From NCBI RefSeq assembly GCF_032108445.1, contig NZ_CP134876.1, forward strand, positions 992,001-1,056,000: a DNA stretch of 64,000 nucleotides, given 5' to 3'. Positions within the stretch are counted from its first letter, which is position 1, and each line of letters begins with the position of its first letter. The notes beneath the pieces were generated by a model. It made no database searches. It was not told the DNA's origin and saw only the letters and a list, made by a program, of their open reading frames with translations. The translations under genes and the position numbers were made by a program. Source of the stretch: Micromonospora halotolerans (lineage in GTDB: Bacteria; Actinomycetota; Actinomycetes; Mycobacteriales; Micromonosporaceae). Of the stretch, positions 1 to 8,461 are shown piece by piece.

Positions 1-259
1 TGACCAGGGCCTCGTCGGTGACCCAGTGCGGGGCCAGCGGGTACTCCCCGCACTCCCCCTCCAGGTACGACAGGACCTCCCGGTTGCGCTCGTCCATGCC
101 GAGGGCGCGGGGTGCGCCGGTGAAGCCGACGTACTCCAGATGGCGCAGCAGCGCGTGGACCGAGGGGGTCCACGGGCCGGCGTTGCGCCGGACGGTGTCG
201 CCCACGCGGACCACGGTGCTCACGTTCCCGCCGTGGAGCGGGATCTCCTGCGAAGTCAC
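1..259 (-). CDS. Aminoglycoside phosphotransferase-family protein (C-terminus outside window)
   Basis: Only the N-terminal ~86 codons are present; the gene runs off the left edge. From the GTG at 259 the protein opens with SQEIPLHGGNVSTVVRVGD, followed by a conserved segment with GPWTPSVHALLRHL and LSYLEGE. In this family the opening is the nucleotide-binding glycine/valine strand region of a kinase-like fold, and the later part is the next helix and strand. Members phosphorylate small molecules or are of unknown substrate; true antibiotic resistance cannot be inferred. The gene lies just downstream of ftsY on the same strand, with its own plausible promoter in the 82-base gap. The family call is by overall resemblance, and the catalytic HxDxxxxN motif lies outside the window. 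Confidence 0.7.
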   Translation of the reverse strand, partial: MTSQEIPLHGGNVSTVVRVGDTVRRNAGPWTPSVHALLRHLEYVGFTGAPRALGMDERNREVLSYLEGECGEYPLAPHWVTDEALV

Positions 260-307
260 GTACGGTCTCCCGAGGCGTGGCGACGGGTGGCTGGGGTCGC
301 GCCATCC

Positions 308-336
308 TGCGTAGGCGCGATCGTCAGTCGTCACAA
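308..336 (-). promoter_or_regulatory. Promoter for the phosphotransferase gene
   Basis: On the minus strand a -35-like TTGTGA (336-331) is separated by exactly 17 bases from TACGCA (313-308). It lies just after the ftsY stop and about 50 bases before the GTG at 259, so the phosphotransferase gene could be transcribed separately from ftsY. Seen by eye only. Confidence 0.4.
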
Positions 337-341
337 CGAGG

Positions 342-1535
342 CTACGCGTCCCGGGCGAGCGGCTCGGTGCCGAGCAGCGCGTCGACGAACTGCGCCGGGT
401 CGAACGGGGCCAGATCGTCCGGGCCCTCGCCGAGGCCGACCAGCTTGACCGGGATGCCCAGCTTGCGCTGCACGGCGATCACGATGCCCCCCTTGGCGGT
501 GCCGTCGAGCTTGGTCAGCACCACGCCGGTCACGTTGACCACCTCGGTGAAGACCCGGGCCTGCTCCAGGCCGTTCTGGCCGGTGGTGGCGTCGAGCACC
601 AGCAGGGTCTCGTCGATCGGGCCGTGCTTCTCGACCACCCGCTTGACCTTGCCCAGCTCGTCCATCAGGCCGACCTTGTTCTGCAGCCGGCCCGCGGTGT
701 CCACCAGCACCGTGTCGACCCTCGTGTCGATGCCGCGCTTGACCGCGTCGAAGGCGACGCTGGCCGGGTCGGCGGCCTCGGGGCCGCGGACGGTCTCCGC
801 GCCCACCCGGCCGCCCCAGGTCTCCAGCTGGTCGGCGGCGGCGGCCCGGAAGGTGTCGGCCGCGCCGAGCAGCACGGTCCGGCCGTCCGCGATGAGCACC
901 CGGGCGATCTTGCCGCAGGTGGTGGTCTTGCCGGCGCCGTTGACCCCGACCACGAGCAGCACCGCCGGCACGCCCTCCTTGGGTGTGGTCTTCAGCGACC
1001 GGTCGAGCGTCGGGTCGAGCGCGTTGACCAGCTCGGTGGCGAGCAGGGTGCGCAGCTCGCCGACCGAGCGGGTGCCGAGCACCCGGGTCCGCTCGCGCAG
1101 CCGGTCGACGATCTCGCGGGTGGAGTCGACGCCGACGTCGGCGGTGATCAGGCTGTCCTCGATCTCCTCCCAGGTGTCCTCGTCGAGGCGGTCCCGGCTG
1201 AGCAGGCCGAGCAGGCCCTTGCCGAAGACGTTCTGCGAGCGGGACAGCCGGGAGCGCAGCCGCACCAGCCGGCCGGCGGTGGGCTCGGGGACCTCGATGG
1301 TGGGCAGCGGCGGCGCCTCGACCACGGGCGGCGGCTCGACCAGCACGCCGGTGCGCAGGTCCGACTCGGCCGCCTCGACCGGTGGCCCGGCCAGGTCCTC
1401 CTCGGCCCGGGTGTCGACCTCCGTCTCCGGCAGCGGCGGCTCGGGGCGCCGGCGCAACCGGGGCACCACGAGGCTGAGGCCGCCGAGGATCAGCACGCCG
1501 AGCAGGGCGAGTGCGACGAGGAGGTATTCCTTCAT
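342..1535 (-). CDS. ftsY: Signal recognition particle receptor FtsY
   Basis: FtsY is the SRP receptor GTPase that docks ribosome-nascent-chain complexes at the membrane. The 397-residue product starts at the ATG at 1535, which has an AGGA Shine-Dalgarno upstream; an upstream in-frame ATG at 1577 is less likely. A hydrophobic segment covers residues ~4-24, then comes a Pro/Glu-rich acidic linker (the A domain), the NG helical domain from ~95, and the GTPase. GTPase motifs are visible: GVNGAGKTTT (~197-206), DTFRAAAADQL, DTAGRLQNK, TKLDGTAKGG and the closing GLGEGPDDLAPFD. The N-terminal membrane anchor is typical of actinobacterial FtsY. The usual neighbour smc is 7.5 kb upstream on the same strand, separated here by inserted plus-strand genes. 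Confidence 0.97.
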   Translation of the reverse strand: MKEYLLVALALLGVLILGGLSLVVPRLRRRPEPPLPETEVDTRAEEDLAGPPVEAAESDLRTGVLVEPPPVVEAPPLPTIEVPEPTAGRLVRLRSRLSRSQNVFGKGLLGLLSRDRLDEDTWEEIEDSLITADVGVDSTREIVDRLRERTRVLGTRSVGELRTLLATELVNALDPTLDRSLKTTPKEGVPAVLLVVGVNGAGKTTTCGKIARVLIADGRTVLLGAADTFRAAAADQLETWGGRVGAETVRGPEAADPASVAFDAVKRGIDTRVDTVLVDTAGRLQNKVGLMDELGKVKRVVEKHGPIDETLLVLDATTGQNGLEQARVFTEVVNVTGVVLTKLDGTAKGGIVIAVQRKLGIPVKLVGLGEGPDDLAPFDPAQFVDALLGTEPLARDA

Positions 1536-1681
1536 GCCCGAAATCCTGTCAGATGCCGGCGACGGCGTCCCACTCACCGCCTCGGCACGTGAACGAGCTG
1601 CGGGTACGCTCGCGGCTGGAAGGCGTACCGCAACCGCCGGCCGGGTAGGAAAGGAATGATGATCTTCCTCGGAGGTGCGCC

Positions 1682-3394
1682 GTGACCGGTTCCCGTCTGC
1701 TCATCGGCCCACTGCTGCGTCGGGTCGTCGGCACGCGGGCCACGGTCTGGGTGGAGACCAGTGCCCCCGCCGTGGTCACCGTCCGCACGGCCGACGGCGC
1801 CACCGGCAGCGCGCCCACCTTCTCGGCGTACGACCACCACTACGCGATCGTGGTGGTCTCGGGGCTGACGGCGGACAGCAGCACCACCTACGAGGTGCTG
1901 ATCGACGACGAGGTGGCCTGGCCGGTGCCGGACAGCGGCTTCCCGGCCAGCGTGATCCGGACCCGGGCGGAGGACGACCGGGACCAGCCGGTGAACCTGC
2001 TCTTCGGCTCCTGCCGGGAGACCACCCAGCACGCCACCGCCCGCCGGCTGCCCCCGGACGCGCTGGACGCGTACGCCCGGCGGCTCATCGCCGATCCCGA
2101 CCCGGACGCCCTGCCCGACCTGCTGGTGCTCCTGGGCGACCAGGTCTACGCCGACGTCACCTCGCCGACCGTGCGCCGGCTGCTGAAGCGGCGGCGCCGC
2201 CGGCCGAAGGGCGCCCCGGCCGCCCAGGTGGTGAGCTTCGACGAGTACACCAAGCTCTACCTGGAGTCCTGGCGCGACCCGGAGATCCGCTGGCTGCTCT
2301 CGACCGTGCCGAGCGTGATGATCTTCGACGACCACGAGATCATCGACGACTGGAACACCTCGGCCTCCTGGCGGGCGGACATGCGCGCCCAGCCCTGGTG
2401 GGCGGAGCGCATCCGCAGCGGCCTGGCCTCCTACTGGGTCTACCAGCACCTGGGCAACCTGTCGCCGGACGAGATCGCCGCCGACCCGGTCTTCGCCAAG
2501 GTGGCCGCCGCCGAGGACGCCACGAGCGTGCTGCACGAGTTCGGCGAGCGGGTCGACTCCGAGGCCGACGTGGCGCACGACACCGAGCGCTGGCGCGCCG
2601 TGCAGTACCAGTGGAGCTACGCGCTGGACCTGGGGCGGACCCGCCTGGTCATGCTGGACAACCGTTCCAGCCGGGTGCTGGACGGCGGAAACCGGGCCAT
2701 GCTGCCGCCGGGCGAGTGGTCCTGGTTCCTGGACCGGGCGCACGGCGTCTACGACCACCTGGTGGTCGGCGCCTCGCTGCCCTGGCTGCTGCCCCCGGGC
2801 ATCCACCACGTCGAGTCCTGGAACGAGCGGCTCGCCGACTCCCGCCGGCCCTGGGTGGCGCAGGTCTCCGAGCGGATGCGCCGGGCCTGGGACCTGGAGC
2901 ACTGGGCCTCGTTCCGGCGCTCGTTCGAGGCCCTCGGCGAGCTGTTCGCCCGGCTGGGCAGCGGCACCGCGCCGCGCGAGGGGGCCCGGATCGGCGCCGG
3001 CCCGGCATACTCGCGGCCGGCCTCGATCAGCGTGCTCTCCGGGGACGTGCACCACTCGTACGTGGCCCGGGCCCGGTTCGCCGACCGGAGCGTGCGCACC
3101 CCGGTGCACCAGCTCACCTGCTCGCCGATCCACAACCAGGTGCCGGCCGGGATGCGCCCGCTCATGCGCCTCGGCTGGAACCCGGGGCCGGCCGGCGCGG
3201 CCCGCGCGCTGGCCCGCTCGGCCGGGGTGCGCCGCCCGCCGGTGCGCTGGAAGAAGCTGGCCGGGCCCTACTTCGGCAACGCGGTGGCGACGCTCACCCA
3301 CCGGGGTCGGGCGGCTGAGGTCGTGATCGAGGGCACCACGAGCGACGGGCACCTGCGCACGGTGGCACGGCAGCGGCTCAGCGACGAGGTGTGA
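1682..3394 (+). CDS. PhoD-like alkaline phosphatase-family metallophosphatase
   Basis: A 570-residue protein starting at GTG with a GGAGG ribosome site 6 bases upstream. It begins with a short Fn3-like N-terminal domain (residues ~8-95) and continues as a calcineurin-like, PhoD-type phosphatase. Metal-binding signatures appear in order: FGSCRE, LLGDQVYAD, FDDHEIIDDWNT, LDNRSSR and LSGDVHHSYVAR. PhoD enzymes hydrolyse phosphomono- and diesters with Fe/Ca. Classical PhoD is Tat-exported, but no signal peptide is visible here, so this is probably the cytoplasmic subgroup (inference). It is divergent from ftsY. The marR-type gene follows after 13 bases, which permits co-transcription. Substrate unknown. 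Confidence 0.88.
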   Translation: MTGSRLLIGPLLRRVVGTRATVWVETSAPAVVTVRTADGATGSAPTFSAYDHHYAIVVVSGLTADSSTTYEVLIDDEVAWPVPDSGFPASVIRTRAEDDRDQPVNLLFGSCRETTQHATARRLPPDALDAYARRLIADPDPDALPDLLVLLGDQVYADVTSPTVRRLLKRRRRRPKGAPAAQVVSFDEYTKLYLESWRDPEIRWLLSTVPSVMIFDDHEIIDDWNTSASWRADMRAQPWWAERIRSGLASYWVYQHLGNLSPDEIAADPVFAKVAAAEDATSVLHEFGERVDSEADVAHDTERWRAVQYQWSYALDLGRTRLVMLDNRSSRVLDGGNRAMLPPGEWSWFLDRAHGVYDHLVVGASLPWLLPPGIHHVESWNERLADSRRPWVAQVSERMRRAWDLEHWASFRRSFEALGELFARLGSGTAPREGARIGAGPAYSRPASISVLSGDVHHSYVARARFADRSVRTPVHQLTCSPIHNQVPAGMRPLMRLGWNPGPAGAARALARSAGVRRPPVRWKKLAGPYFGNAVATLTHRGRAAEVVIEGTTSDGHLRTVARQRLSDEV

Positions 3395-3407
3395 GTACCC
3401 TCTCAGC

Positions 3408-3833
3408 GTGGACGAGAGCCTGCGCGCCGTGGAGCACGAACTGACCGCACTGCTGCGGCGTGGGCGCGCGCTGTCCTGGGAGATCGCCCGCGAGGTCCAT
3501 CCCAACCTGGAGCCGAACGCCTACGGGCTGCTGCTCTGGCTGCGCCGTTCCGGCTCGATCCGGCTCACCGACCTGGCCGTCAAGCTGGGCATCGGCAAGG
3601 GCACGTTGAGCCGGCAGATCGGCGGCCTCGAGGCGCTGGGGCTGGTCCGCCGCGACCCGGACCCGACCGACCGGCGGGCCGCCCAGCTCAGCCTCACCGA
3701 GGAGGGCACCCGCCGGTTCGACGCGGCGCGGGCGGCGCGACTCGGACAGATCCGGCGGTCGCTCGAATCCTGGCCGATTCAGGACGTCGAGGACTTCGCC
3801 CGGCTCATGCACCGGTTCAACGAGACCTTCTGA
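3408..3833 (+). CDS. MarR-family transcriptional regulator
   Basis: A 141-residue winged-helix regulator starting at GTG 3408. The central winged HTH reads LRRSGSIRLTDLAVKLGIGKG followed by TLSRQIGGLEALGLVRRDPD, with the wing DPTDRRAAQLSLTEEG typical of MarR. MarR dimers bind palindromic sites and release them on ligand binding or oxidation. Two palindromic sites lie 40-80 bases past its stop, over the promoter of the downstream DHA2 efflux gene, so that pump is the obvious target. There are no cysteines in the HTH region, so small-ligand sensing is more likely than thiol oxidation (inference). Confidence 0.9.
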   Translation: MDESLRAVEHELTALLRRGRALSWEIAREVHPNLEPNAYGLLLWLRRSGSIRLTDLAVKLGIGKGTLSRQIGGLEALGLVRRDPDPTDRRAAQLSLTEEGTRRFDAARAARLGQIRRSLESWPIQDVEDFARLMHRFNETF

Positions 3834-3871
3834 CCGGATCCGCCCTGGAATAAGACGTACGCCACGTGCGG

Positions 3872-3914
3872 TTGTTGCTTGAGGCAACCAAGCCATACGG
3901 TTGCCCGAAGCAAC
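3872..3914 (+). promoter_or_regulatory. Efflux-gene promoter with two GTTGC-N5-GCAAC operators
   Basis: Two 15-bp dyads have identical arms: GTTGC-TTGAG-GCAAC (3874-3888) and GTTGC-CCGAA-GCAAC (3900-3914). Their centres are 26 bp apart. A promoter fits between and through them: TTGTTG (3872-3877), 18-base spacer, TACGGT (3896-3901). The first dyad covers the -35 and the second abuts the -10 and start point, the layout expected for repression. The upstream MarR protein is the likely ligand (inference). Confidence 0.72.
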
Positions 3915-3946
3915 TCTCCCCCCGTCTTCTCCGGAGGCATTCCACG

Positions 3947-5566
3947 ATGACGCAGGCGACAGCGCCCACCCGGGCGACCGCCGTCGACATGTCCCACCGG
4001 CAGATCCTGGAGGCCCTCTCCGGCCTGCTGCTGGGCATGTTCGTCGCGATCCTCTCCTCCACGGTCGTCTCGAACGCGCTGCCGCGGATCATCACCGAGC
4101 TGCACGGCGGCCAGTCCGCGTACACCTGGGTGGTGACCTCGACGCTGCTGGCGACCACGGCGACCACGCCGATCTGGGGCAAGCTCTCCGACCTGGCCAG
4201 CAAGAAGCTCCTGGTCCAGCTCGCCCTCACGACCTTCGTGCTGGGCTCGGTGCTGGCCGGCCTCTCCCAGTCCACCGGCCAGCTCATCGCCTGCCGGGTG
4301 CTCCAGGGCGTCGGCGCGGGCGGTCTCACCGCCCTGGCCCAGGTGATCATGGCGACGATGATCGCCCCGCGTGAGCGCGGCCGGTACAGCGGCTACCTCG
4401 GCGCCGTGATGGCCGTGGGCACCATCGGCGGCCCGCTGATCGGCGGCGTCATCGTCGACACCGACTGGCTCGGCTGGCGCTGGTGCTTCTACGTGGGCGT
4501 GCCGTTCGCCGTCCTCGCCCTGATCGTGCTCCAGAAGACCCTGCACCTGCCGGTGGTCAAGCGGGAGGCGAAGATCGACTGGTGGGGCGCCACCCTCATC
4601 ACGGCGGCCGTGTCGCTGCTGCTGATCTGGGTCACCCTGGCCGGCGACAAGTACGACTGGCTGTCCTGGCAGACCGCCGTCATGGTGGCCGGCGCCGTGC
4701 TCCTCGGCGCGCTCGCCCTCCGGGTGGAGAACCGGGCCGCCGAGCCGATGATCCCGCCGCGCCTGTTCCGCAACCGCACCATCACCCTCGCGGTGATCGC
4801 CAGCATCGCGGTCGGCGTGGGCATGTTCGGCGCCTCCGTCTTCCTCGGCCAGTACTTCCAGATCAGCCGCGGCGAGAGCCCGACCATGTCCGGCCTCATG
4901 ACGCTGCCGATGATCCTCGGCCTGCTGATCGCCTCCACGGTGGTCGGCCGCATCATCACCAACACCGGCCGCTGGAAGCGCTACCTGGTCCTCGGCTCGG
5001 CGCTGCTCACCGCCGGCTTCGCGCTGATGGGCACCATGCGGGCGGACACCCCGTACTGGCGGCTCGCCGTCTTCATGGCGCTGATCGGCCTCGGCCTGGG
5101 CATGACCATGCAGAACCTGGTCCTCGCCGTGCAGAACACCGTCGGCCCGCACGAGCTCGGCGCGGCCAGCTCCGTGGTCGCCTTCTTCCGCAGCCTGGGC
5201 GGCGCCATCGGGGTGAGCGCGCTCGGCGCGATCCTCGGCCACAAGGTCAAGGACTACCTCGCCGACGGGCTCGCCGGACTCGGCATCCCGGCGTCCAGCT
5301 CCGGCGGCGGCGGTACCCTGCCGAATGTGCACACCCTGCCCGCCCCGATCCGCGCGGTCGTCGAGGCCGCGTACGGGCACGGCGCCGGGGACATCTTCCT
5401 GGCCGCCGCCCCGTTCGGGCTGATCGCCCTGATCGCGGTGGTGTTCATCAAGGAGGTGCCGCTGCGCCGCACCAACAGCGACGCGATCTCCACCGAGGTC
5501 GAGCGGGAGTCGACCATCGCGGCCGGCGGCGGCGCCGCGGTGGTGCGCACCGGCGGACGGGACTGA
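3947..5566 (+). CDS. DHA2-family drug:H+ antiporter (MFS, 14 TM)
   Basis: A 539-residue major facilitator of the EmrB/QacA (DHA2) type, predicted to export toxic organic compounds with proton exchange at the cytoplasmic membrane. The ATG at 3947 is preferred to an in-frame ATG at 3866 because GGAGG lies 10 bases before it and the longer version would read through the operator. Motif A (GKLSDLASKKL) follows TM2. LQGVGAGGLTAL matches the TM4 region and GAVMAVGTIGGPLIGG matches antiporter motif C in TM5. About 14 hydrophobic segments are seen. It lies downstream of a MarR gene and double operator, and a universal stress gene follows after 4 bases, so the last two form an operon. Substrate unknown. 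Confidence 0.92.
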   Translation: MTQATAPTRATAVDMSHRQILEALSGLLLGMFVAILSSTVVSNALPRIITELHGGQSAYTWVVTSTLLATTATTPIWGKLSDLASKKLLVQLALTTFVLGSVLAGLSQSTGQLIACRVLQGVGAGGLTALAQVIMATMIAPRERGRYSGYLGAVMAVGTIGGPLIGGVIVDTDWLGWRWCFYVGVPFAVLALIVLQKTLHLPVVKREAKIDWWGATLITAAVSLLLIWVTLAGDKYDWLSWQTAVMVAGAVLLGALALRVENRAAEPMIPPRLFRNRTITLAVIASIAVGVGMFGASVFLGQYFQISRGESPTMSGLMTLPMILGLLIASTVVGRIITNTGRWKRYLVLGSALLTAGFALMGTMRADTPYWRLAVFMALIGLGLGMTMQNLVLAVQNTVGPHELGAASSVVAFFRSLGGAIGVSALGAILGHKVKDYLADGLAGLGIPASSSGGGGTLPNVHTLPAPIRAVVEAAYGHGAGDIFLAAAPFGLIALIAVVFIKEVPLRRTNSDAISTEVERESTIAAGGGAAVVRTGGRD

Positions 5567-5570
5567 CCCG

Positions 5571-6059
5571 ATGGACGCCCCCGAGCGTGAGAAGTACGGC
5601 CCGGAGGCCCGGCCGCTGCCGTTCGAACGCGGCACGGACGGGCCCCGGGTGGTGCTGGTCGGCGTCGACGGCAGCCGCACCTCGCTGCGCGCCGCCTCGT
5701 ACGCGGCCGGGCTGGCCCGCCGGCAGGGCGCCGGGCTCGTGGTGGTCTTCGTCAGCTCGCCGCCGCCCTACACCGCGATCATGTCCGGTGTGGTGGCCGG
5801 AGCCGTCCAGCAGACCCAGGACGAGCTGGCCGCCGAGCTGCGCGAGGAGTGCCGGCGCGGCGCCGAGGAGCTGGGCCTGCCGGTGACCTTCCTGTGCCGG
5901 CGCGGCGACGCGTACGCCGAGCTGGCCAGGGCGGCCGACGAGCACCGCGCCGACCTGGTGGTCGTCGGGTCGTCCGAGCAGGCCGGCCACAAGCTGGTCG
6001 GCTCGGTCGCCACCCGACTCGTCCGCACCGGCCGCTGGCCGGTCGTGGTGGTGCCCTGA
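5571..6059 (+). CDS. Universal stress protein (UspA family)
   Basis: A 162-residue single-domain Usp. VVLVGVDGSRTSLRAASYA forms the first strand and helix. The C-terminal VVVGSSEQAGHKLVGSVAT matches the ATP-binding G-2x-G-9x-G(S/T) signature in relaxed form and ends in the family strand WPVVVVP. Usp proteins bind nucleotide and modulate stress survival. The start is 4 bases after the efflux-pump stop, so the two are almost certainly co-transcribed and under the same MarR-type control. This suggests the pump responds to a general stress rather than to one drug (inference). Confidence 0.9.
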   Translation: MDAPEREKYGPEARPLPFERGTDGPRVVLVGVDGSRTSLRAASYAAGLARRQGAGLVVVFVSSPPPYTAIMSGVVAGAVQQTQDELAAELREECRRGAEELGLPVTFLCRRGDAYAELARAADEHRADLVVVGSSEQAGHKLVGSVATRLVRTGRWPVVVVP

Positions 6060-6101
6060 AATCCGGTCGCGGCTGTCGTACCCGGGCCGGAGGATGGCCG
6101 G

Positions 6102-6632
6102 ATGACCTGGAGAGCACCCGAGATCGACCGCAGCCACGAGCCCTACGTCGCTGACGAGCGCACCATGCTGGAAGGCTGGCTCGACTACCACCGCGACACC
6201 CTGCTGCACAAGTGCGCGGGCCTGACCGCCGAGCAGCTCCGGACGGCGAGCGTCGAGCCGTCCGGCCTGACCCTGCTCGGCCTGGTCCGCCACATGGCCG
6301 ACGTGGAGCGCTGGTGGTTCCGGATCCGCGCCGCGGGGGAGGACATCCGCGGCCTCTACGACGGCGCCGAGGACCCGGACGCGGACTTGAACGCCGTGGC
6401 GGACGCCGACCCGGCGGAGGCCTTCGCCACCTTCCGCGCCGAGGTCGAGGCGGCCCGCAAGGCCGCCGCCGGCCTGTCGCTGGACCACACCTTCCGGCGC
6501 CCCCGGCGCGACGGCAGCGCCGACGAGATGAACGTCCGCTGGGTCTACGTGCACATGATCGAGGAGTACGCCCGGCACAACGGCCACGCCGACCTGATCC
6601 GCGAGCGCATCGACGGCGTCACCGGCGACTGA
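6102..6632 (+). CDS. DinB-fold protein (DUF664)
   Basis: A 176-residue four-helix-bundle protein of the DinB/DUF664 group. Conserved features are LVRHMADVERWWFR in the first third and YVHMIEEYARHNGHADLIRE near the C-terminus. The His at the first motif and the two His residues of the last form the metal-binding triad usual in this fold. Relatives include mycothiol- or bacillithiol-dependent S-transferases and many uncharacterised proteins, so a thiol-transferase role is possible but unproven. It follows the usp gene by 42 bases and may be the tail of that operon. Confidence 0.8.
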   Translation: MTWRAPEIDRSHEPYVADERTMLEGWLDYHRDTLLHKCAGLTAEQLRTASVEPSGLTLLGLVRHMADVERWWFRIRAAGEDIRGLYDGAEDPDADLNAVADADPAEAFATFRAEVEAARKAAAGLSLDHTFRRPRRDGSADEMNVRWVYVHMIEEYARHNGHADLIRERIDGVTGD

Positions 6633-6838
6633 TCCTCCCCCCTATCGGCGAACGACGCCGACCGAACGGCCGCCCTCCGGCTCCGATCTTCCGCCATTGA
6701 CGATCTTCGGCAACGCGCCGCAGACTTGGCCCGTCTTACAGCTGAACGGGTTGTGGCCGGATCCGTTCCCGCCACCGACGCGCCCCCTCGACGGCCGCCG
6801 CGCGGATCACCTGGGCCGCGTACACGGGGAGCGGGATC

Positions 6839-8401
6839 ATGGTTGGCGGGGTCGGGATCGGGCATACCCGGAGAAGGACGCTGGGCATCCTCGGCGCAGT
6901 CGGGGCGGTGATGCTGGACTCGGGCTCTCAGGCGCGCCCGCCGTCCGGCACCGCCCCGCGCGTCGACCACCACTACGCGGGTGATCCGACCGGACCGGGC
7001 CCGGCCACCGCGCCCCTGCCCGCCGCCGGGTCGTCGCCGGTCGTCGTGGAGAACGCTCGGCCCGGCGCCATCCGTTTCCGCCTGACCGGGCACCGGTTCG
7101 CCACAGACCGGGGCGGCGAGATCGCCGGCTACGTCCACGCCACCAGCGTCGCGCCCGGGGAGGAGCTGCGGTTCCAGGTCTCGGTCGCCCGGCCCCAGCG
7201 GTACCGGATCACCGTCTTCCGCGTCGGCCACTACGACGGTCGCGGAGCCCGGCAGGTGGCGGTAAGCCCGTGGCTAGACGGGTCCCCACAGGCCGCACCG
7301 ACGGTCGACCCGGCGACCGGCGCGGTGCGGTGCGGGTGGCGCACGGAGTGGCGACCGACCGTGGCACTGGACTGGACGAGCGGCCTCTACCTGGCACTGC
7401 TCGCCAGCGCCACCGACCATCACCAGTGGATCCCGTTCGTGGTACGCGAGCCGAGGCGCGCGGGCGGTGCGCTCCTGGTCCTTCCCACCAGCACCTGGCA
7501 GGCGTACAACCGCTGGCCGGAGGACGGGCGGACGGGGGCCAGCCTCTACTACGGCTTCGACAGCGCGGGGCACCGCAGCGCGGCGCACCGGGCCCGGGCG
7601 GTCAGCCACGACCGGCCGTACGCCGGCAACGGGGTCCCGGCGCTGGCCGACCGCGACATCGGCTTCGTCCAGTGGGTGGAGGGGCAGGGCATCGACCTGG
7701 CCTACGCCACCAGCGAGGACCTGCACACCGGGCGGGTGGACCCGGCCCGGTACCGGGCGGTCGTCTTCCCGGGTCATGACGAGTACTGGTCGGTGCCCAT
7801 GCGCGAGGCGGTCCTCACGGCCCGCAACAGCGGTACCAGCCTGGTCTTCCTCGGCGCCAACAACTGCTACTGGCGGATCGGTTACGGCGCGGACGGTCAG
7901 GACGACCGGTTGGTCCGGTGCGTCAAGGAGAAGACGCCGGCGTCCGGCCCGCTACCGCTCACCATCAGGTGGCGGTCGGCGGGCCATGCGGAGCAGCAGT
8001 TCATCGGGGCGCAGTACGTCAGCGTGGTTGACGGGCACGCCCCGCTGGTGGTCCGCGGCGCCCGGCATTGGTTCTGGGCGGGCACGGGCGTCCAGGACGG
8101 CGACCTGATTCCCGAGGTCGTGTGGGGCGAGGCCGACCAGTGCATGCCCGGCTTCCCCGAGCCCACGGCGGCCGAACGCACGCTGCTGGCCGAATCCCCC
8201 TACTGGCACGACGGCGCACCGCAGCGTCAGCAGAGCCAGCTCTACCGGGCCACGTCCGGGGCCTGGGTGTTCGCCGCCGGCTCGCTGGGCTGGACCCGGG
8301 TGCTCGCCGACCCGGCGGCAGCCGACCCGCGGCTGGCCCGGGCCACTGTCAACCTGCTGAGGCGGGTGGTCAACGGCGAGCCGCGCGCCGCGACGTACTG
8401 A
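6839..8401 (+). CDS. Secreted N,N-dimethylformamidase beta-subunit-like protein
   Basis: A 520-residue protein starting at ATG after GGGGAG. The N-terminus has arginines followed by a hydrophobic run (about residues 12-30), which looks like a weak Tat/Sec signal. The body resembles the C-terminal domain of the dimethylformamidase large subunit: LPTSTWQAYNRW, YYGFDS, DIGFVQWVEGQGIDLAYATS, VVFPGHDEYW and FLGANNCYWRIGY. Many actinomycetes carry such proteins without the small subunit, and none is found nearby, so amidase activity is doubtful. Codon choice is looser than in its neighbours (CTA, GTA and CGT appear), hinting at later acquisition (inference). Confidence 0.75.
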   Translation: MVGGVGIGHTRRRTLGILGAVGAVMLDSGSQARPPSGTAPRVDHHYAGDPTGPGPATAPLPAAGSSPVVVENARPGAIRFRLTGHRFATDRGGEIAGYVHATSVAPGEELRFQVSVARPQRYRITVFRVGHYDGRGARQVAVSPWLDGSPQAAPTVDPATGAVRCGWRTEWRPTVALDWTSGLYLALLASATDHHQWIPFVVREPRRAGGALLVLPTSTWQAYNRWPEDGRTGASLYYGFDSAGHRSAAHRARAVSHDRPYAGNGVPALADRDIGFVQWVEGQGIDLAYATSEDLHTGRVDPARYRAVVFPGHDEYWSVPMREAVLTARNSGTSLVFLGANNCYWRIGYGADGQDDRLVRCVKEKTPASGPLPLTIRWRSAGHAEQQFIGAQYVSVVDGHAPLVVRGARHWFWAGTGVQDGDLIPEVVWGEADQCMPGFPEPTAAERTLLAESPYWHDGAPQRQQSQLYRATSGAWVFAAGSLGWTRVLADPAAADPRLARATVNLLRRVVNGEPRAATY

Positions 8402-8411
8402 CGCCCACGCT

Positions 8412-8430
8412 CGGGCCGGCTCGGGGCCCG
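8412..8430. terminator. Hairpin between convergent genes
   Basis: CGGGCC and GGCCCG arms (8412-8417 and 8425-8430) around a 7-base loop lie in the 60-base gap between convergent genes. There is no T-run. It may act as a weak bidirectional terminator. Confidence 0.35.
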
Positions 8431-8461
8431 GCTCGCGCAGATGCTCGGGTGACCCGCCGAC

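Noticed and set aside
3866..3946. A 27-codon N-terminal extension of the DHA2 pump
   Set aside because: It would read through the operator and promoter and has no ribosome site; the ATG at 3947 has GGAGG.
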